A DNA stretch of 64,000 nucleotides from Pseudomonadota bacterium (GCA_024228935.1 JAAESX010000148.1:1-64000), one strand, 5' to 3'. Counted from the first letter of the stretch, positions 16,380 to 24,331 are shown. Numbers and translations: made by a program. Notes: generated by a model not told the origin, from the letters alone.

Positions 16380-17068
16380 ACGCCGACCAGGCCGAGCAGC
16401 GCGGCGAGCAGACCACCAGCCAGCCACTGGCTCGCCTTGATCTCCGGCGCCAGGGCGTCCGCGATCGGCAGCGGCTCGTCCCCGTCGCGCTGCAGCCCCT
16501 CGAGCGCGCCGATGGGACGCCATGCCACGGCGATCTCGCGCTGCGCCTCGTCCATTCGCCAGCGCTCGTGCAGGTTGCGCTTGAGCTCGCCCTCGTCGAA
16601 GACGAGCAGGCTCGAGGTCTCGACGACCAGCGCGGGGTCGAGGTGGACCGAGGCCATGAAGTACGCGGTCTGCTCGGGCAGGTTGCCGTTCGACAGCGTG
16701 AGCGCGTGCGGACCCGCGTCGTGGGCGACGGTCAGCCGCTGGTCGTAGGTGATGAACTTCGTCGTGCCCTCGGCGCTGGAGTCCAGCCGGGTCCAGGCGA
16801 CCGGGGCGCCGTCGAGCGAGACCCGCACGTTGTCTCGCATCTCGTCGAGCAGCTCCGCTGAAAACGCGTCGGTCTCCTCACGGGTCAGCGCCTCTCCCTT
16901 CTCCGCCTCGAGCCCCTTCAGCTCCTTGACCACATCGTGGGTGGGCATGCGGATCGAGAGCAGCAGCTCGGTGTCCTCTGCGGACACGCTGAGCTCCAGC
17001 TGGTGGCTCGGAAACACCCCGTTGACCGGGTGCGCGAGGGCGGCGGCAGTGAGCAGGGTCAGTGACAT
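16340..17068 (-). CDS. Exported protein with C-terminal membrane anchor
   Basis: 242 residues from ATG 17068. A short uncharged signal (MSLTLLTAAALAHP) leads into a periplasmic domain of about 190 residues that includes HQLELSVSAEDTELLLSIRMP, a helical segment (KELKGLEAEKGEALTREET) and beta strands. A TM helix (WLAGGLLAALLGLVGVYL) and RRQ mark the cytoplasmic end. No family recognised. Divergent from the rhomboid-like gene, 28 bp between starts, so the two may share a regulatory region. Confidence 0.6.
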   Translation of the reverse strand: MSLTLLTAAALAHPVNGVFPSHQLELSVSAEDTELLLSIRMPTHDVVKELKGLEAEKGEALTREETDAFSAELLDEMRDNVRVSLDGAPVAWTRLDSSAEGTTKFITYDQRLTVAHDAGPHALTLSNGNLPEQTAYFMASVHLDPALVVETSSLLVFDEGELKRNLHERWRMDEAQREIAVAWRPIGALEGLQRDGDEPLPIADALAPEIKASQWLAGGLLAALLGLVGVYLRRQMMTSSST

Positions 17069-17096
17069 TGCCCGAGGGGTGGTTAGGGAAGTTCCG

Positions 17097-17822
17097 ATGC
17101 GACCCATGCGCGGAAACCCCGGTGGCTTCGGCATCGAGTTCACCGAACTGACCAAGCGCGCGCTGATCGTGCTCGTCAGCCTGTATATCGTCCAGCTGCT
17201 GCTGACGTATTGGCTGCACTTCGACGTCAGCGGCTGGCTCTACCTGAACCGTTTCGGCGAGGGCTGGGCGCCGTGGCAGCCGCTCACAGCGCTCCTGTTC
17301 AACGCGCCGAGCCCGCTCAGCGCCGCGTTCGACTGGCTGATCCTGCTGTTCTTCCTCGGACCGTGCGAGCGGCTCATGGGGCGGAAGAAGCTGCTGACGG
17401 GCCTGGCGATCTCGGCCGCGATCGCTGCGGTCTTCACGTTCGTGCTCGACCTCTCGGGCTCCGTGGTCGGCACGGTCCCGTTCGTCGGCCTGAACCCGCT
17501 CCTGACGGCGCTGCTGGTCTTCTTCGGCCTGACGCTCCCCAACGCGACGATCCGACTGTGGTTCGTCCTGCCGGTGAAGGCCGCGTGGTTCGCGTGGGGC
17601 TCGGGCCTGTTGTCGCTGCTCTACTTCCTGGCCTCGCGGGATCTGGACTCGACGATGGCCCTGGGCGGCTGGATCGGCGCGTTCATCGTCATGAAGGTCG
17701 GCCCCGACGAGTGGCGGAAGATCCTGCTGCGCTGGCGGGCTCGGAACGTGGAGAAGGAGCTCGAGAAGTTCACCGTCATCGATGGTGGGCGCGACGGCGA
17801 CGACGACGAGTACATCCACTAG
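17097..17822 (+). CDS. Rhomboid-fold membrane protein without catalytic Ser or His
   Basis: 241 residues from ATG 17097. Six TM helices and the rhomboid layout are visible: WAPWQPLTALLFNAP (the WRxxT segment), LILLFFLGPCERLMGRKKLL (in place of NxxxLxxxGxxxExxxG), a TM4 start reading GLNPLLTAL, and a TM6 start reading LGGWIGAFI. The catalytic GxSG is GLNP and the TM6 His (usually AHxxG) is absent, so proteolysis is not expected. Derlin-like or iRhom-like proteins of this fold bind membrane proteins without cutting them. The C-terminal 40 residues are charged and cytoplasmic. Good AGGGA ribosome-binding site. Confidence 0.7.
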   Translation: MRPMRGNPGGFGIEFTELTKRALIVLVSLYIVQLLLTYWLHFDVSGWLYLNRFGEGWAPWQPLTALLFNAPSPLSAAFDWLILLFFLGPCERLMGRKKLLTGLAISAAIAAVFTFVLDLSGSVVGTVPFVGLNPLLTALLVFFGLTLPNATIRLWFVLPVKAAWFAWGSGLLSLLYFLASRDLDSTMALGGWIGAFIVMKVGPDEWRKILLRWRARNVEKELEKFTVIDGGRDGDDDEYIH

Positions 17823-18102
17823 GCTCTCCGCGGGTGCGGGCACCGGCCGACTTCGTCGGCTGTTCGGCGCGCACCCTTGGGTTCAAACGCCCTCGGCGCT
17901 CGCGAGCTCGCACCGCGCCGCCGAGTAGCTTGCTCGCCCGGAAACTGCGTTTCCGGTCTCCGCGAGCCCGGCGACGGGCGTTTGGCTTCGGGCTTCGCCC
18001 TCGCGCTCACTTCGCTCGCATTCTCGAGCGAATTCATGCGGGATTCACTTCCCTCGGCCCCCAGGTTCAGACCGGCGACCGACCTTCTGCACAGGAGGTC
18101 CC
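17823..18102. other. 280-bp intergenic region rich in inverted repeats
   Basis: No coding sequence is credible here. It contains GGCCGACTTCGTCGGCT (17845-17861), an 8-bp perfect stem CCGGAAAC/GTTTCCGG (17938-17956, 3-nt loop) and several overlapping GC-rich dyads (17985-18035). Part of it recurs at 32717-32793. A strong AGGAGG ribosome-binding site for the next gene is at its right end. Confidence 0.7.
17845..17964 (+). repeat. Intergenic repeat element, copy 1
   Basis: Begins with the dyad GGCCGACTTCGTCGGCT and ends with CGGTCTCCGCG followed by a GCGACGGGC block. The same blocks occur in the same order and orientation at 32717-32793, where the intervening sequence is shorter. Both copies are in non-coding spacers. 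Confidence 0.55.
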
Positions 18103-18783
18103 ATGAGACTCGTCGCCGACCTGCTCTCCGCGCTGAACCTGTCCTCGGGCGTGGCCGCCATCGTCGCCATCGTCCACGGCCGGCCCGACATCGCCCTCGC
18201 CTGCCTCGCCGCCGGCGCCACCTTTGACGCCCTCGACGGACTGGCCGCGCGCCGGTTCGGCTCGACCCCCTGGGGTCACCTCTCGGACGACGTCGCCGAC
18301 TTCGTCACCAACGGACTCGCCCCAGGCGCCGCCCTGGCCTACGCCGTCGGCGGGCGCGGCGGCCTGGCCATGGGGCTCCTCTTCGCGACGTTCACGCTCG
18401 CCCGCCTGGTCTTCTTCACGCTGAACAAGGGCGAAGACGACGACGTCTTCCGCGGCGTCCCGAGCACCGCCGGCGCGGCCCTGGTTCTCAGCGCCGCCGT
18501 CCTGCTCCCCGCCTCCTGGATGGCGTTCGTGGCCGGCGCCGCCTGCGTGCTGATGGTCGCCTTCGACAGCCGCTACCGCCACGTCGGTCGCGCGCTCGCC
18601 GCCAGCGCCGGTCTTCGACGCCGCGCGCTCGTCGGGTTCCTCACGCTCGTGGCCGCCGGGCTCTTCATCGGTCCGCAGCTCGCAGCCGGCGCTGTCCTCG
18701 CCCTGGTCGCCGCCTACGCCTTCTGGCCGCAGGCCCAGGCCTTCACAGCAGCTCTCCGACGCCGAGGTGAGCGACCTGCATGA
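18103..18783 (+). CDS. CDP-alcohol phosphatidyltransferase (PssA-like)
   Basis: 226 residues, a polytopic inner-membrane enzyme. The family motif is complete as DGLAARRFGSTPWGHLSDD followed by VAD: DG-x2-AR, then G-x3-D-x3-D, the Asp residues that bind the metal and CDP-diacylglycerol. Spacing between AR and G is seven residues, one shorter than the commonest pattern. The early MRLVADLLSALNLSSGVAAI resembles phosphatidylserine synthases (PNxLTxxNLxxG), so transfer of a phosphatidyl group to serine is the best guess. AGGAGG lies 5 bp before ATG. The 3' end overlaps the convergent GMC oxidoreductase gene by 41 bp. Confidence 0.8.
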   Translation: MRLVADLLSALNLSSGVAAIVAIVHGRPDIALACLAAGATFDALDGLAARRFGSTPWGHLSDDVADFVTNGLAPGAALAYAVGGRGGLAMGLLFATFTLARLVFFTLNKGEDDDVFRGVPSTAGAALVLSAAVLLPASWMAFVAGAACVLMVAFDSRYRHVGRALAASAGLRRRALVGFLTLVAAGLFIGPQLAAGAVLALVAAYAFWPQAQAFTAALRRRGERPA

Positions 18784-20248
18784 CCGGGATCATCGTGTGG
18801 GAGCTCGACGTCGTCGGGAACACCGAGGCATCGAGCACCTGCAGGTTCTGGATGCCGTGGACGAAGAAGCGCCTGTCCACGACGCTCGTCGCCCGCTCGG
18901 TCCCCGCGCGGCACGTCCCCTGGGGGTGCGCCGAGATGAGCGGCAGCCAGTTCGCGTCGATGGGCAGCTCGTCGATCTGCGCCAGGTCGTCTCCGTTTCG
19001 GATGGGCGTCGAGCCGACGAGCGGGAGCAGGACCGAGTCCGCTCCCGTGGCCAGGTAGACCTCGGCCCCGACCCGGAGCCCACGACGGAGCGCCCTCTTC
19101 CAGCCCTCCTGGAGCGTGTAGTCGATGTTCGGCCGGCCGTTCGCCTTCCGGGTGACGGTGCCCCCGGGCCGGTCCGGGACGAGCACCAACGCCGCCACCG
19201 TCTGGTTGAACCGCGCGAATACCTCGCGGGCGGTCGGCCCCCAGATCGGCATCGACGCCGCGGCCATGCCCGGCGTGCTGCCGATGCTCTCGATGCGGTA
19301 CCCGCCCAGCCCGAGCTCAGCGCTGATGACCTCCTCGTCGTCCAGGTAGGCCGCCTGCGGGATGCCCCGGTAGTGCTTCACGTCGCCGGACATCAACGCG
19401 GTCAGCGGCGCCTGCGGGTTCAGCGACAGGTTCTGCCCGAGCGCCGGACCACCGATCCCGTCGAGCAGAAGCGGCGAGTGGATGGCGCCCGCTGCGAGGA
19501 TGACGTGGTCGGCCTCGACCCGGAACGGGGCCACCACCCGGTTCGTGTTCCGCTCGATGATCGAGCCGACGACCGCCGTGATGCGTGCGCCGTCCCGCTC
19601 GAGCGACTCGACCCGAGCGTCCGTCTGGACCAGCGCCCGACCCGTTGCCAGCGCCCGCGGAATCCAGGTGACCGCGACCGACTTCTTCGCGTCGTACGCG
19701 CACCCGACCGAGCAGTACCCGGAGCTCACGCATCCGACCCGGTTGTGGTCGAAGCAGCCTCCGGAGTGGCCGGTCTTCTCGCCACCCTCGAGCAGGATCT
19801 GGCCGTTGAGGTTGACCATCTCCGGCGGGATCCGGTTGGCGAAGACGCCCTCCTGGCTTGCCCTGGACGCCTCCTCCCAGCGCTCGTCGCTGTACCGATC
19901 GAGCCCGAAGCCGCGGCGCCAGTGCTCGAGGATGGGCAGCTCGATGGGAACGACATCGGCCATGTTCACGACCGTGCTGCCGCCGAGGGTGCGCCCCTGG
20001 AGCACGCTGACGCCCCCATCGGCGGTGTACTGGCTGCCGCCGTCCCGGTACAGCAGGGGGTACATCTCCTCCTCGCGCTGGGTCATGTCCTCGCCCGGGA
20101 CGTGGCGCCCCTCCTCGAGGACCAGGACCTCGCGCCCGGCTTCGGCCAGCAGCCCGGCCGCGACGCCGCCGCCCGCACCGCTGCCGATGATGCAGACGTC
20201 CGTGCGCGCGGTGAAGCCCGTCGGCACCTGGGTTCCGGAGCGAATCAC
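18743..20248 (-). CDS. GMC-family FAD oxidoreductase
   Basis: 501 residues from GTG 20248, overlapping the upstream stop (GTGA). The FAD dinucleotide-binding motif is DVCIIGSGAGGGVAAGLLAEAG. GRTLGGSTVVNMADVV is the GMC signature 1. The Cys-rich stretch GCVSSGYCSVGCAYDAKKS is typical of the branch acting on sterols or long-chain alcohols. C-terminal SAHPQGTCRAG and FPTTSSSHTMIPVMQVA hold the catalytic His; the second site has His where Asn is usual. Oxidation of an alcohol with transfer of electrons to the membrane through the small-subunit partner is expected. Substrate unknown. Confidence 0.85.
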   Translation of the reverse strand: MIRSGTQVPTGFTARTDVCIIGSGAGGGVAAGLLAEAGREVLVLEEGRHVPGEDMTQREEEMYPLLYRDGGSQYTADGGVSVLQGRTLGGSTVVNMADVVPIELPILEHWRRGFGLDRYSDERWEEASRASQEGVFANRIPPEMVNLNGQILLEGGEKTGHSGGCFDHNRVGCVSSGYCSVGCAYDAKKSVAVTWIPRALATGRALVQTDARVESLERDGARITAVVGSIIERNTNRVVAPFRVEADHVILAAGAIHSPLLLDGIGGPALGQNLSLNPQAPLTALMSGDVKHYRGIPQAAYLDDEEVISAELGLGGYRIESIGSTPGMAAASMPIWGPTAREVFARFNQTVAALVLVPDRPGGTVTRKANGRPNIDYTLQEGWKRALRRGLRVGAEVYLATGADSVLLPLVGSTPIRNGDDLAQIDELPIDANWLPLISAHPQGTCRAGTERATSVVDRRFFVHGIQNLQVLDASVFPTTSSSHTMIPVMQVAHLGVGELL

Positions 20249-20703
20249 ACCCACGGCCCGTCGTAGCCGATGGCTTCCCAGCTCTCGCTGCTCGTGTACC
20301 AACTGAACATCGCCACCCGCCTGAGCGCCTGGAAGATCTGGCGCTTGGTGTTGATCGAGCTCGACTCCCAGGCCGCGAGTCGCTCGGTCCGACCGGCCAG
20401 ATCGAGCCGGGAGAACCGGCGGAGGCCGCCATGCTCCAGCGCGGTGAGCGCCAGGCGGAGCTCCGCGCCCAGCAGCGGGTCGTCCCCAGCCAGGAACGCG
20501 TCGACACCGGCCGCCAGCGCCGCCGACTTGCCCTCGATCGGGACCAGGGCGTCAAGCGCGGCCTCGAGCGTCTGTCGAGCCGAGCTCCCGAGGAACGGAC
20601 TGTCCGCGCTCGGCATCGGGCGGTGGCCGACGGCCACGATCACACCGGCGACGACCGCCAGCGCGCCGGTCCCGAGCAACAGGTTCCGGCGGGTCGGCTT
20701 CAT
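20245..20703 (-). CDS. Gluconate 2-dehydrogenase subunit 3-like protein with Tat-type signal
   Basis: 152 residues from ATG 20703. The N-terminus KPTRRNLLLGTGALAVVAG has a twin-arginine motif and hydrophobic core. The rest, with TLEAALDALVPIEGK and LRRVAMFSWYTSSESWEAIGY, matches the small subunit that partners GMC dehydrogenases. It would carry the GMC partner to the periplasm as a folded complex. Translationally coupled to the GMC gene. A Met four codons upstream adds only six residues. Confidence 0.8.
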   Translation of the reverse strand: MKPTRRNLLLGTGALAVVAGVIVAVGHRPMPSADSPFLGSSARQTLEAALDALVPIEGKSAALAAGVDAFLAGDDPLLGAELRLALTALEHGGLRRFSRLDLAGRTERLAAWESSSINTKRQIFQALRRVAMFSWYTSSESWEAIGYDGPWV

Positions 20704-20724
20704 CGAGCCCGAGTGTGGCACGCC

Positions 20725-20741
20725 TACACTCTGCTCGGAGG
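20725..20741 (+). promoter_or_regulatory. Putative -10 element TACACT with CGGAGG ribosome-binding site
   Basis: TACACT (20725-20730) is followed by CTGCT and CGGAGG (20736-20741). The same TACACT-N5-CGGAGG arrangement is found before the TadG-like gene (21547-21563), where the start codon lies 7 bp after CGGAGG. This parallel supports ATG 20751 as the lipoprotein start. No clear -35 hexamer. Confidence 0.4.
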
Positions 20742-20750
20742 ATGCTCGCC

Positions 20751-21515
20751 ATGTGGTTGCTCATCGGGTGCACGCCCTACCCCGACTCCATCCCGACGGA
20801 CCCCGGCACGTTCGCCCAGGAAGACCTGGCCGCAATCTGGCGCGCGGCCGCTCCGGGCACGCTGTCGGCGCTCTACTCCGGGCTCGCCCGCGGGACGTTC
20901 GCCGACGAGACGACGCCGTGCCCTGTCCAGTCGAAGAACGACGCGGGCCTGTTCTACGAGGGCAACGGCTGCACCGATCGCTGGGGCACGACCTGGAACG
21001 GCTCCATGACCGTGCTCGAGCGCGACGGGTTCGCCGACCTGGACGCGTTCGGCCCGTCCTTCGACGACTGGCGAGGCAGCCAGGACTGGACCGCGGACGG
21101 CCGCATCTACTGGACGACCGATGGCAGCGCCGCCGAGGTCGAGCTCGAGGTGCTGCTGGCGTTCGACGGCCTGGAGCACTGGATCGACGGAACGGGTCGA
21201 GTCTCCGCGGGGAGCGAGCTGGCCAACCGGACCGGCCTCATCGGCGTCGAGGGCTGGGGCACCGCGACCATCGAGCACGAGAGCGTCACCCTGGCGGGAG
21301 CGAACGGGTGCGTCGTCCCCTCCGACGGCTCGGTCGAGCTGGTCGGAGCCTCGACCGTGGTCGTCGAGCTCCCTGCGGCGGCCGACTGCAAGGCGCCAGA
21401 CCCGTTCACTGCAGCGCCCGATGTCTGCCTGTCGTTCGGCGACGCGGGCGAGCTCTGCGACTTCTCACAAGTGCCCGAGATTCCCCAGAGTGTCGACGAC
21501 CCGACTGGCGGGTGA
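20751..21515 (+). CDS. Lipoprotein, function unknown
   Basis: 254 residues from ATG 20751, giving MWLLIGC with the lipobox LIGC: only six residues before the modified Cys. Starting at ATG 20742 adds three residues; GTG 20715 gives a conventional basic n-region but lies ahead of the CGGAGG site. The mature part is acidic and beta-rich (GRIYWTTDGSAAEVELEVLL) with cysteine pairs (CPVQSKN...NGC, GCVVPS...DC, DVCLS...LCDF). No family recognised. It is followed 55 bp later by the TadG-like gene on the same strand. Confidence 0.6.
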   Translation: MWLLIGCTPYPDSIPTDPGTFAQEDLAAIWRAAAPGTLSALYSGLARGTFADETTPCPVQSKNDAGLFYEGNGCTDRWGTTWNGSMTVLERDGFADLDAFGPSFDDWRGSQDWTADGRIYWTTDGSAAEVELEVLLAFDGLEHWIDGTGRVSAGSELANRTGLIGVEGWGTATIEHESVTLAGANGCVVPSDGSVELVGASTVVVELPAAADCKAPDPFTAAPDVCLSFGDAGELCDFSQVPEIPQSVDDPTGG

Positions 21516-21570
21516 AAATTTTTCTCCTGGCGCTCGACCTTCGGGATACACTGCGCTCGGAGGCTCGGCC

Positions 21571-22707
21571 ATGACCCACCGCCGCGGAAACTTCGCCATC
21601 ATCGTGGCGCTCGTCTTCACCGTGCTGCTGACCTTCGCCGCGCTCGCCATCGACGTGTCGTACATCCGCATGGCCCGGCTCCAGGCCCAGAACGCCGCAG
21701 ACGCCGGCGCCCACGCCGGGATGGTCGCGCTGCGCGACTCGGGCGACGAAGACGAGGCCCGGGACATCGCCACCGCCGTCGCCGCCCAGAACCTCGTCGC
21801 CGGCAAGAGCGTCACGCTCGAGGACGACAACATCGTCTTCGGCGAGTGGGACTTCTACGAGCGCGAGTTCAGCGAGGGCGGCACCATCAACGCCATCTCG
21901 GTCGACGTGGACCGCTCGTCGTCCACGACCGACGGCGCCGTGAACCTCATGATCGCCCCGCTGATCGGCTGGGACGTGGCCTCGGTCAGCGCCAACTCCG
22001 TGGGCGCCCTCCGCTACCGCGACACGATGCTCGTCCTCGACATCACCCGCTCGTTCAAGGACGAGATCGAAGACGCGGTCGAGGCCGTCCAGACGTTCCT
22101 CGACATCACGTACAACGACGGCCATCCCGGCGACCGGCTCGGCCTGGTCACCTTCGTCGGCGCCGCCGAGACCTACACGCCCATCCAGAACGTCGCCACG
22201 AACTACTCGACGCTGTCCAGCGACTGGGACGAGCTCGACTACTGCTGGGACCCCGTCTGGGACATGAACGACAACACGAACATGCAGCACTGCTGCGACC
22301 CCGCCGTGTGTCCGTCGCCGTGGACCAACTGGGAGCAGGCCGGGACGAACCAGGGAGCGGGCCTTGCCGAGGCCATCGACCAGCTCGACGAGGAGAGCGA
22401 CATCTACGCGCTCAAGACCATCGTCATCGTCTCCGACGGCCAGCCCACCTGCTGGAACACCAGCATCCTGCCCGACTGCGACATCGCCCGAGCGGCCTAC
22501 GGACAGTCCATGGCGGACGTGGCCGAGGACAACGAGATGTCCATCTTCAGCGTGTCGTTCAACGACCCCTACGACCCGGTCCAGTCCGCGTACATGGAGA
22601 GCCTCATCCGCGGGTACGGCGAGTTCTACGAGACGCCGGACCAAGAAGACCTGCCGCTGATCCTCGAGGCGATCGCCGAGTCGATCCCGGTCGCCATCGT
22701 CCTGTAG
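21571..22707 (+). CDS. TadG-like pseudopilin/von Willebrand A protein
   Basis: 378 residues from ATG 21571. RRGNFAIIVALVFTVLLTFAALAIDVSYI is the TadG/TadE-type N-terminus, with a single TM helix that keeps the C-terminal part outside. A von Willebrand A domain begins near residue 150; its metal site motif is DITRS (DxSxS-like) with VIVSDGQP further on. Several cysteines (YCWDPVWDMN, HCCDPAVCPSP, TCWNTS, PDCDIA) suggest disulfides. The protein probably belongs to a Tad-type pilus or adhesion system; two TadE-like genes follow at 23518 and 23922. AT-rich tract TGAAAATTTTT (21513) and TACACT (21547) lie upstream. Confidence 0.8.
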   Translation: MTHRRGNFAIIVALVFTVLLTFAALAIDVSYIRMARLQAQNAADAGAHAGMVALRDSGDEDEARDIATAVAAQNLVAGKSVTLEDDNIVFGEWDFYEREFSEGGTINAISVDVDRSSSTTDGAVNLMIAPLIGWDVASVSANSVGALRYRDTMLVLDITRSFKDEIEDAVEAVQTFLDITYNDGHPGDRLGLVTFVGAAETYTPIQNVATNYSTLSSDWDELDYCWDPVWDMNDNTNMQHCCDPAVCPSPWTNWEQAGTNQGAGLAEAIDQLDEESDIYALKTIVIVSDGQPTCWNTSILPDCDIARAAYGQSMADVAEDNEMSIFSVSFNDPYDPVQSAYMESLIRGYGEFYETPDQEDLPLILEAIAESIPVAIVL

Positions 22708-22710
22708 GGA

Positions 22711-23412
22711 CTACATCGAGCCGTCGCTGAACCCGCCACCCTTGGGCGGCCGGCCGTCGATCTGGATGCCCATCTCCTCGGCCTCGTCGAGCAGCTCGTG
22801 GATGTCGCCGGTCTGACGGTCAGGGAGCTCCATCCAGAGCTCACTCTCCCGCCCTTCGGCCTTCAGACGAGCGGCCCGCTCGGCCTCCTCTCCCCGGGTC
22901 CCGATGGTCGAGACCTTCGAGTTGTCCGGCGCCCGCGTCGGGAAGACCGAGCAGTCCAGCACCAGGTTCGACAGGCTCGCGTCCAGGTTCATGTAGCGGC
23001 CGTGGGGGTCGACGAAGAACGGCGACTCGTCGATGTTCGCGCGCCCGTCGTCGTTGGCGTCCCGGAAGGCCAGCACGAGCCGCTCGGGGCCCACCGGAGC
23101 GAAGATCTCGAACGGCCCGGCGTCGTCGTAGACGACCTCGGACAGGAAGCCCGCCCGAGGGGACGCGTCGAAGCGACGGTTCGTGTCGTCGACGTGGTTC
23201 GGGTACACGCGGACGTGGATCCGCCCAGGCTCACGGCACCGCAGGGTCCCCGAGAGCGCCACGCCGTCCTCGGTGCCCGCGAGGTCGCCCTGCTCGTAGC
23301 GAGGCGTCTGGGCCGGGGGCAGATCGACCACCTCGACCGGTACCTCGTCGAGGTCCTTGAACTCGGCCGGGAGGAGGTCGTCGAGACAGGCTGTGAGCGT
23401 CCAGAGCAGCAT
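22711..23412 (-). CDS. Lipoprotein with minimal signal peptide, function unknown
   Basis: 233 residues. MLLWTLTAC is an eight-residue signal before the lipobox Cys. The mature protein includes RIHVRVYPNHVDDTNRRFD, AFRDANDDGRANIDESPFF (a calcium-loop-like acidic stretch) and a charged helical C-terminus (TRGEEAERAARLKAEGRE). No family recognised. It lies opposite to and between the TadG- and TadE-like genes, with its 3' end 3 bp from the TadG stop. Confidence 0.6.
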   Translation of the reverse strand: MLLWTLTACLDDLLPAEFKDLDEVPVEVVDLPPAQTPRYEQGDLAGTEDGVALSGTLRCREPGRIHVRVYPNHVDDTNRRFDASPRAGFLSEVVYDDAGPFEIFAPVGPERLVLAFRDANDDGRANIDESPFFVDPHGRYMNLDASLSNLVLDCSVFPTRAPDNSKVSTIGTRGEEAERAARLKAEGRESELWMELPDRQTGDIHELLDEAEEMGIQIDGRPPKGGGFSDGSM

Positions 23413-23460
23413 GCCTCGAAGCTACCTCGGGTCCCGGGCATCGGCGACGGCCGCAAAAGT

Positions 23461-23479
23461 TTTTTCGGCGCCCGAAAAA
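23461..23479. promoter_or_regulatory. AT-ended hairpin in divergent promoter region
   Basis: TTTTTCGG and CCGAAAAA form an 8-bp stem around the loop CGC. It lies in the 105-bp spacer between divergent genes, 38 bp before the TadE start, so it may be an operator or attenuator. Such A/T runs are rare in this window. TATGCT (23505-23510), a possible -10 element, precedes the start by only 7 bp. Confidence 0.4.
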
Positions 23480-23517
23480 TGATGGACCCCGCCCAAAGCC
23501 CGGCCTATGCTGGGTGC

Positions 23518-23925
23518 ATGGTGATGAGAGACCGTCGCGGTGCGAACGCCATCGAGTTCGCTCTCGTGCTGCCCGTGTTCCTGACCATCGTGCTCGGCAT
23601 GATGGAGTTCTCGTGGGCGTTCTTCATCCGGACCGCCGTCATCACCGCCGTCAGCGACGGGTGTCGGGCCGGCGCCGTGGTGCACCCCGAGGACGACTGG
23701 GAGACCGAAGCCCTCGATCGCATGACGCTTGTGCTCGCCCAGTACAACATCGACTGCGAGGACAACTCGGTCTCGTGCGAGTCCTTCGCGACCAGCAGCG
23801 GAGACTCGCCCGAGGAGTCCATCGACTGCCGCCTCGAGGTCAACTACGAGCCGCTCATCGGCTACGTCCCCGTCCCCACCGAGGTCGCGAGCGAGGCCAC
23901 CATCCTGTTCGAGCTCCAGCGATGA
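23518..23925 (+). CDS. TadE-like pseudopilin
   Basis: 135 residues from ATG 23518 (ATG 23524 also possible). The start MVMRDRRGANAIEFALVLPV shows the TadE pattern: basic head, then G..AIEFAL, with the Glu in the pseudopilin position, and a single TM helix. The external domain contains paired cysteines (NIDCEDNSVSCES, SIDCRLEV). It overlaps the second TadE-like gene (ATGA), so the two are made together. No Tad ATPase, secretin or prepilin peptidase is present in the window. Confidence 0.8.
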   Translation: MVMRDRRGANAIEFALVLPVFLTIVLGMMEFSWAFFIRTAVITAVSDGCRAGAVVHPEDDWETEALDRMTLVLAQYNIDCEDNSVSCESFATSSGDSPEESIDCRLEVNYEPLIGYVPVPTEVASEATILFELQR

Positions 23926-24323
23926 AGCGCGCACGCCGAGGCGGCTCCGCCATCGAGTTCGCGCTGACCCTGCCCGTACTGTTCGTGATGTTCGGCGCGG
24001 TGATCGAGTACGGCTGGTTCTTCTTCCACCAGCAGGCCGTGCTGAACGCCGTGCGCGACGGCACACGCTTCGGCGTGACCATCGCCCAGGAAGACAGCTC
24101 GGACTACGAGGCCGAAGAGCGCGCCAAGGCGGTGCTCGAGGGCTTCAACCTCGACTGCAGCGACTCGACCGACTGCCAGGTCACCGGGACCTTCGTGACG
24201 GACGACTACGACTACCTGCGCCTGGACATCGCGTACGCCTACGACCCGATCATGGGCGGGCTGCTGCCGACGCCGGACTTCGTGAAGGCGAACTTCACGA
24301 TGGTGCTCGAAGACCAGAGCTGA
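23922..24323 (+). CDS. TadE-like pseudopilin
   Basis: 133 residues from ATG 23922. MKRARRGGSAIEFALTLPVL repeats the TadE head of the gene before it, including the Glu in AIEFAL. One TM helix, then an external domain with a cysteine pair (NLDCSDSTDCQV). The two TadE-like proteins share about the same length and order of elements and probably arose by duplication. In Tad systems the TadE/F/G proteins are minor subunits cleaved by the TadV peptidase. It ends 8 bp from the convergent propeller lipoprotein. Confidence 0.8.
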   Translation: MKRARRGGSAIEFALTLPVLFVMFGAVIEYGWFFFHQQAVLNAVRDGTRFGVTIAQEDSSDYEAEERAKAVLEGFNLDCSDSTDCQVTGTFVTDDYDYLRLDIAYAYDPIMGGLLPTPDFVKANFTMVLEDQS

Positions 24324-24331
24324 CGCTCGGC

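Noticed and set aside
17872..17910. tRNA-like GGGTTCAAA T-loop in the intergenic region
   Set aside because: The flanking bases do not form a T-stem and no acceptor or anticodon arm is present; no tRNA gene found anywhere in the window.
20716..20735. Possible second sigma-54 promoter (TGGCACG before the lipoprotein gene)
   Set aside because: The TTGC element is missing at the required spacing.
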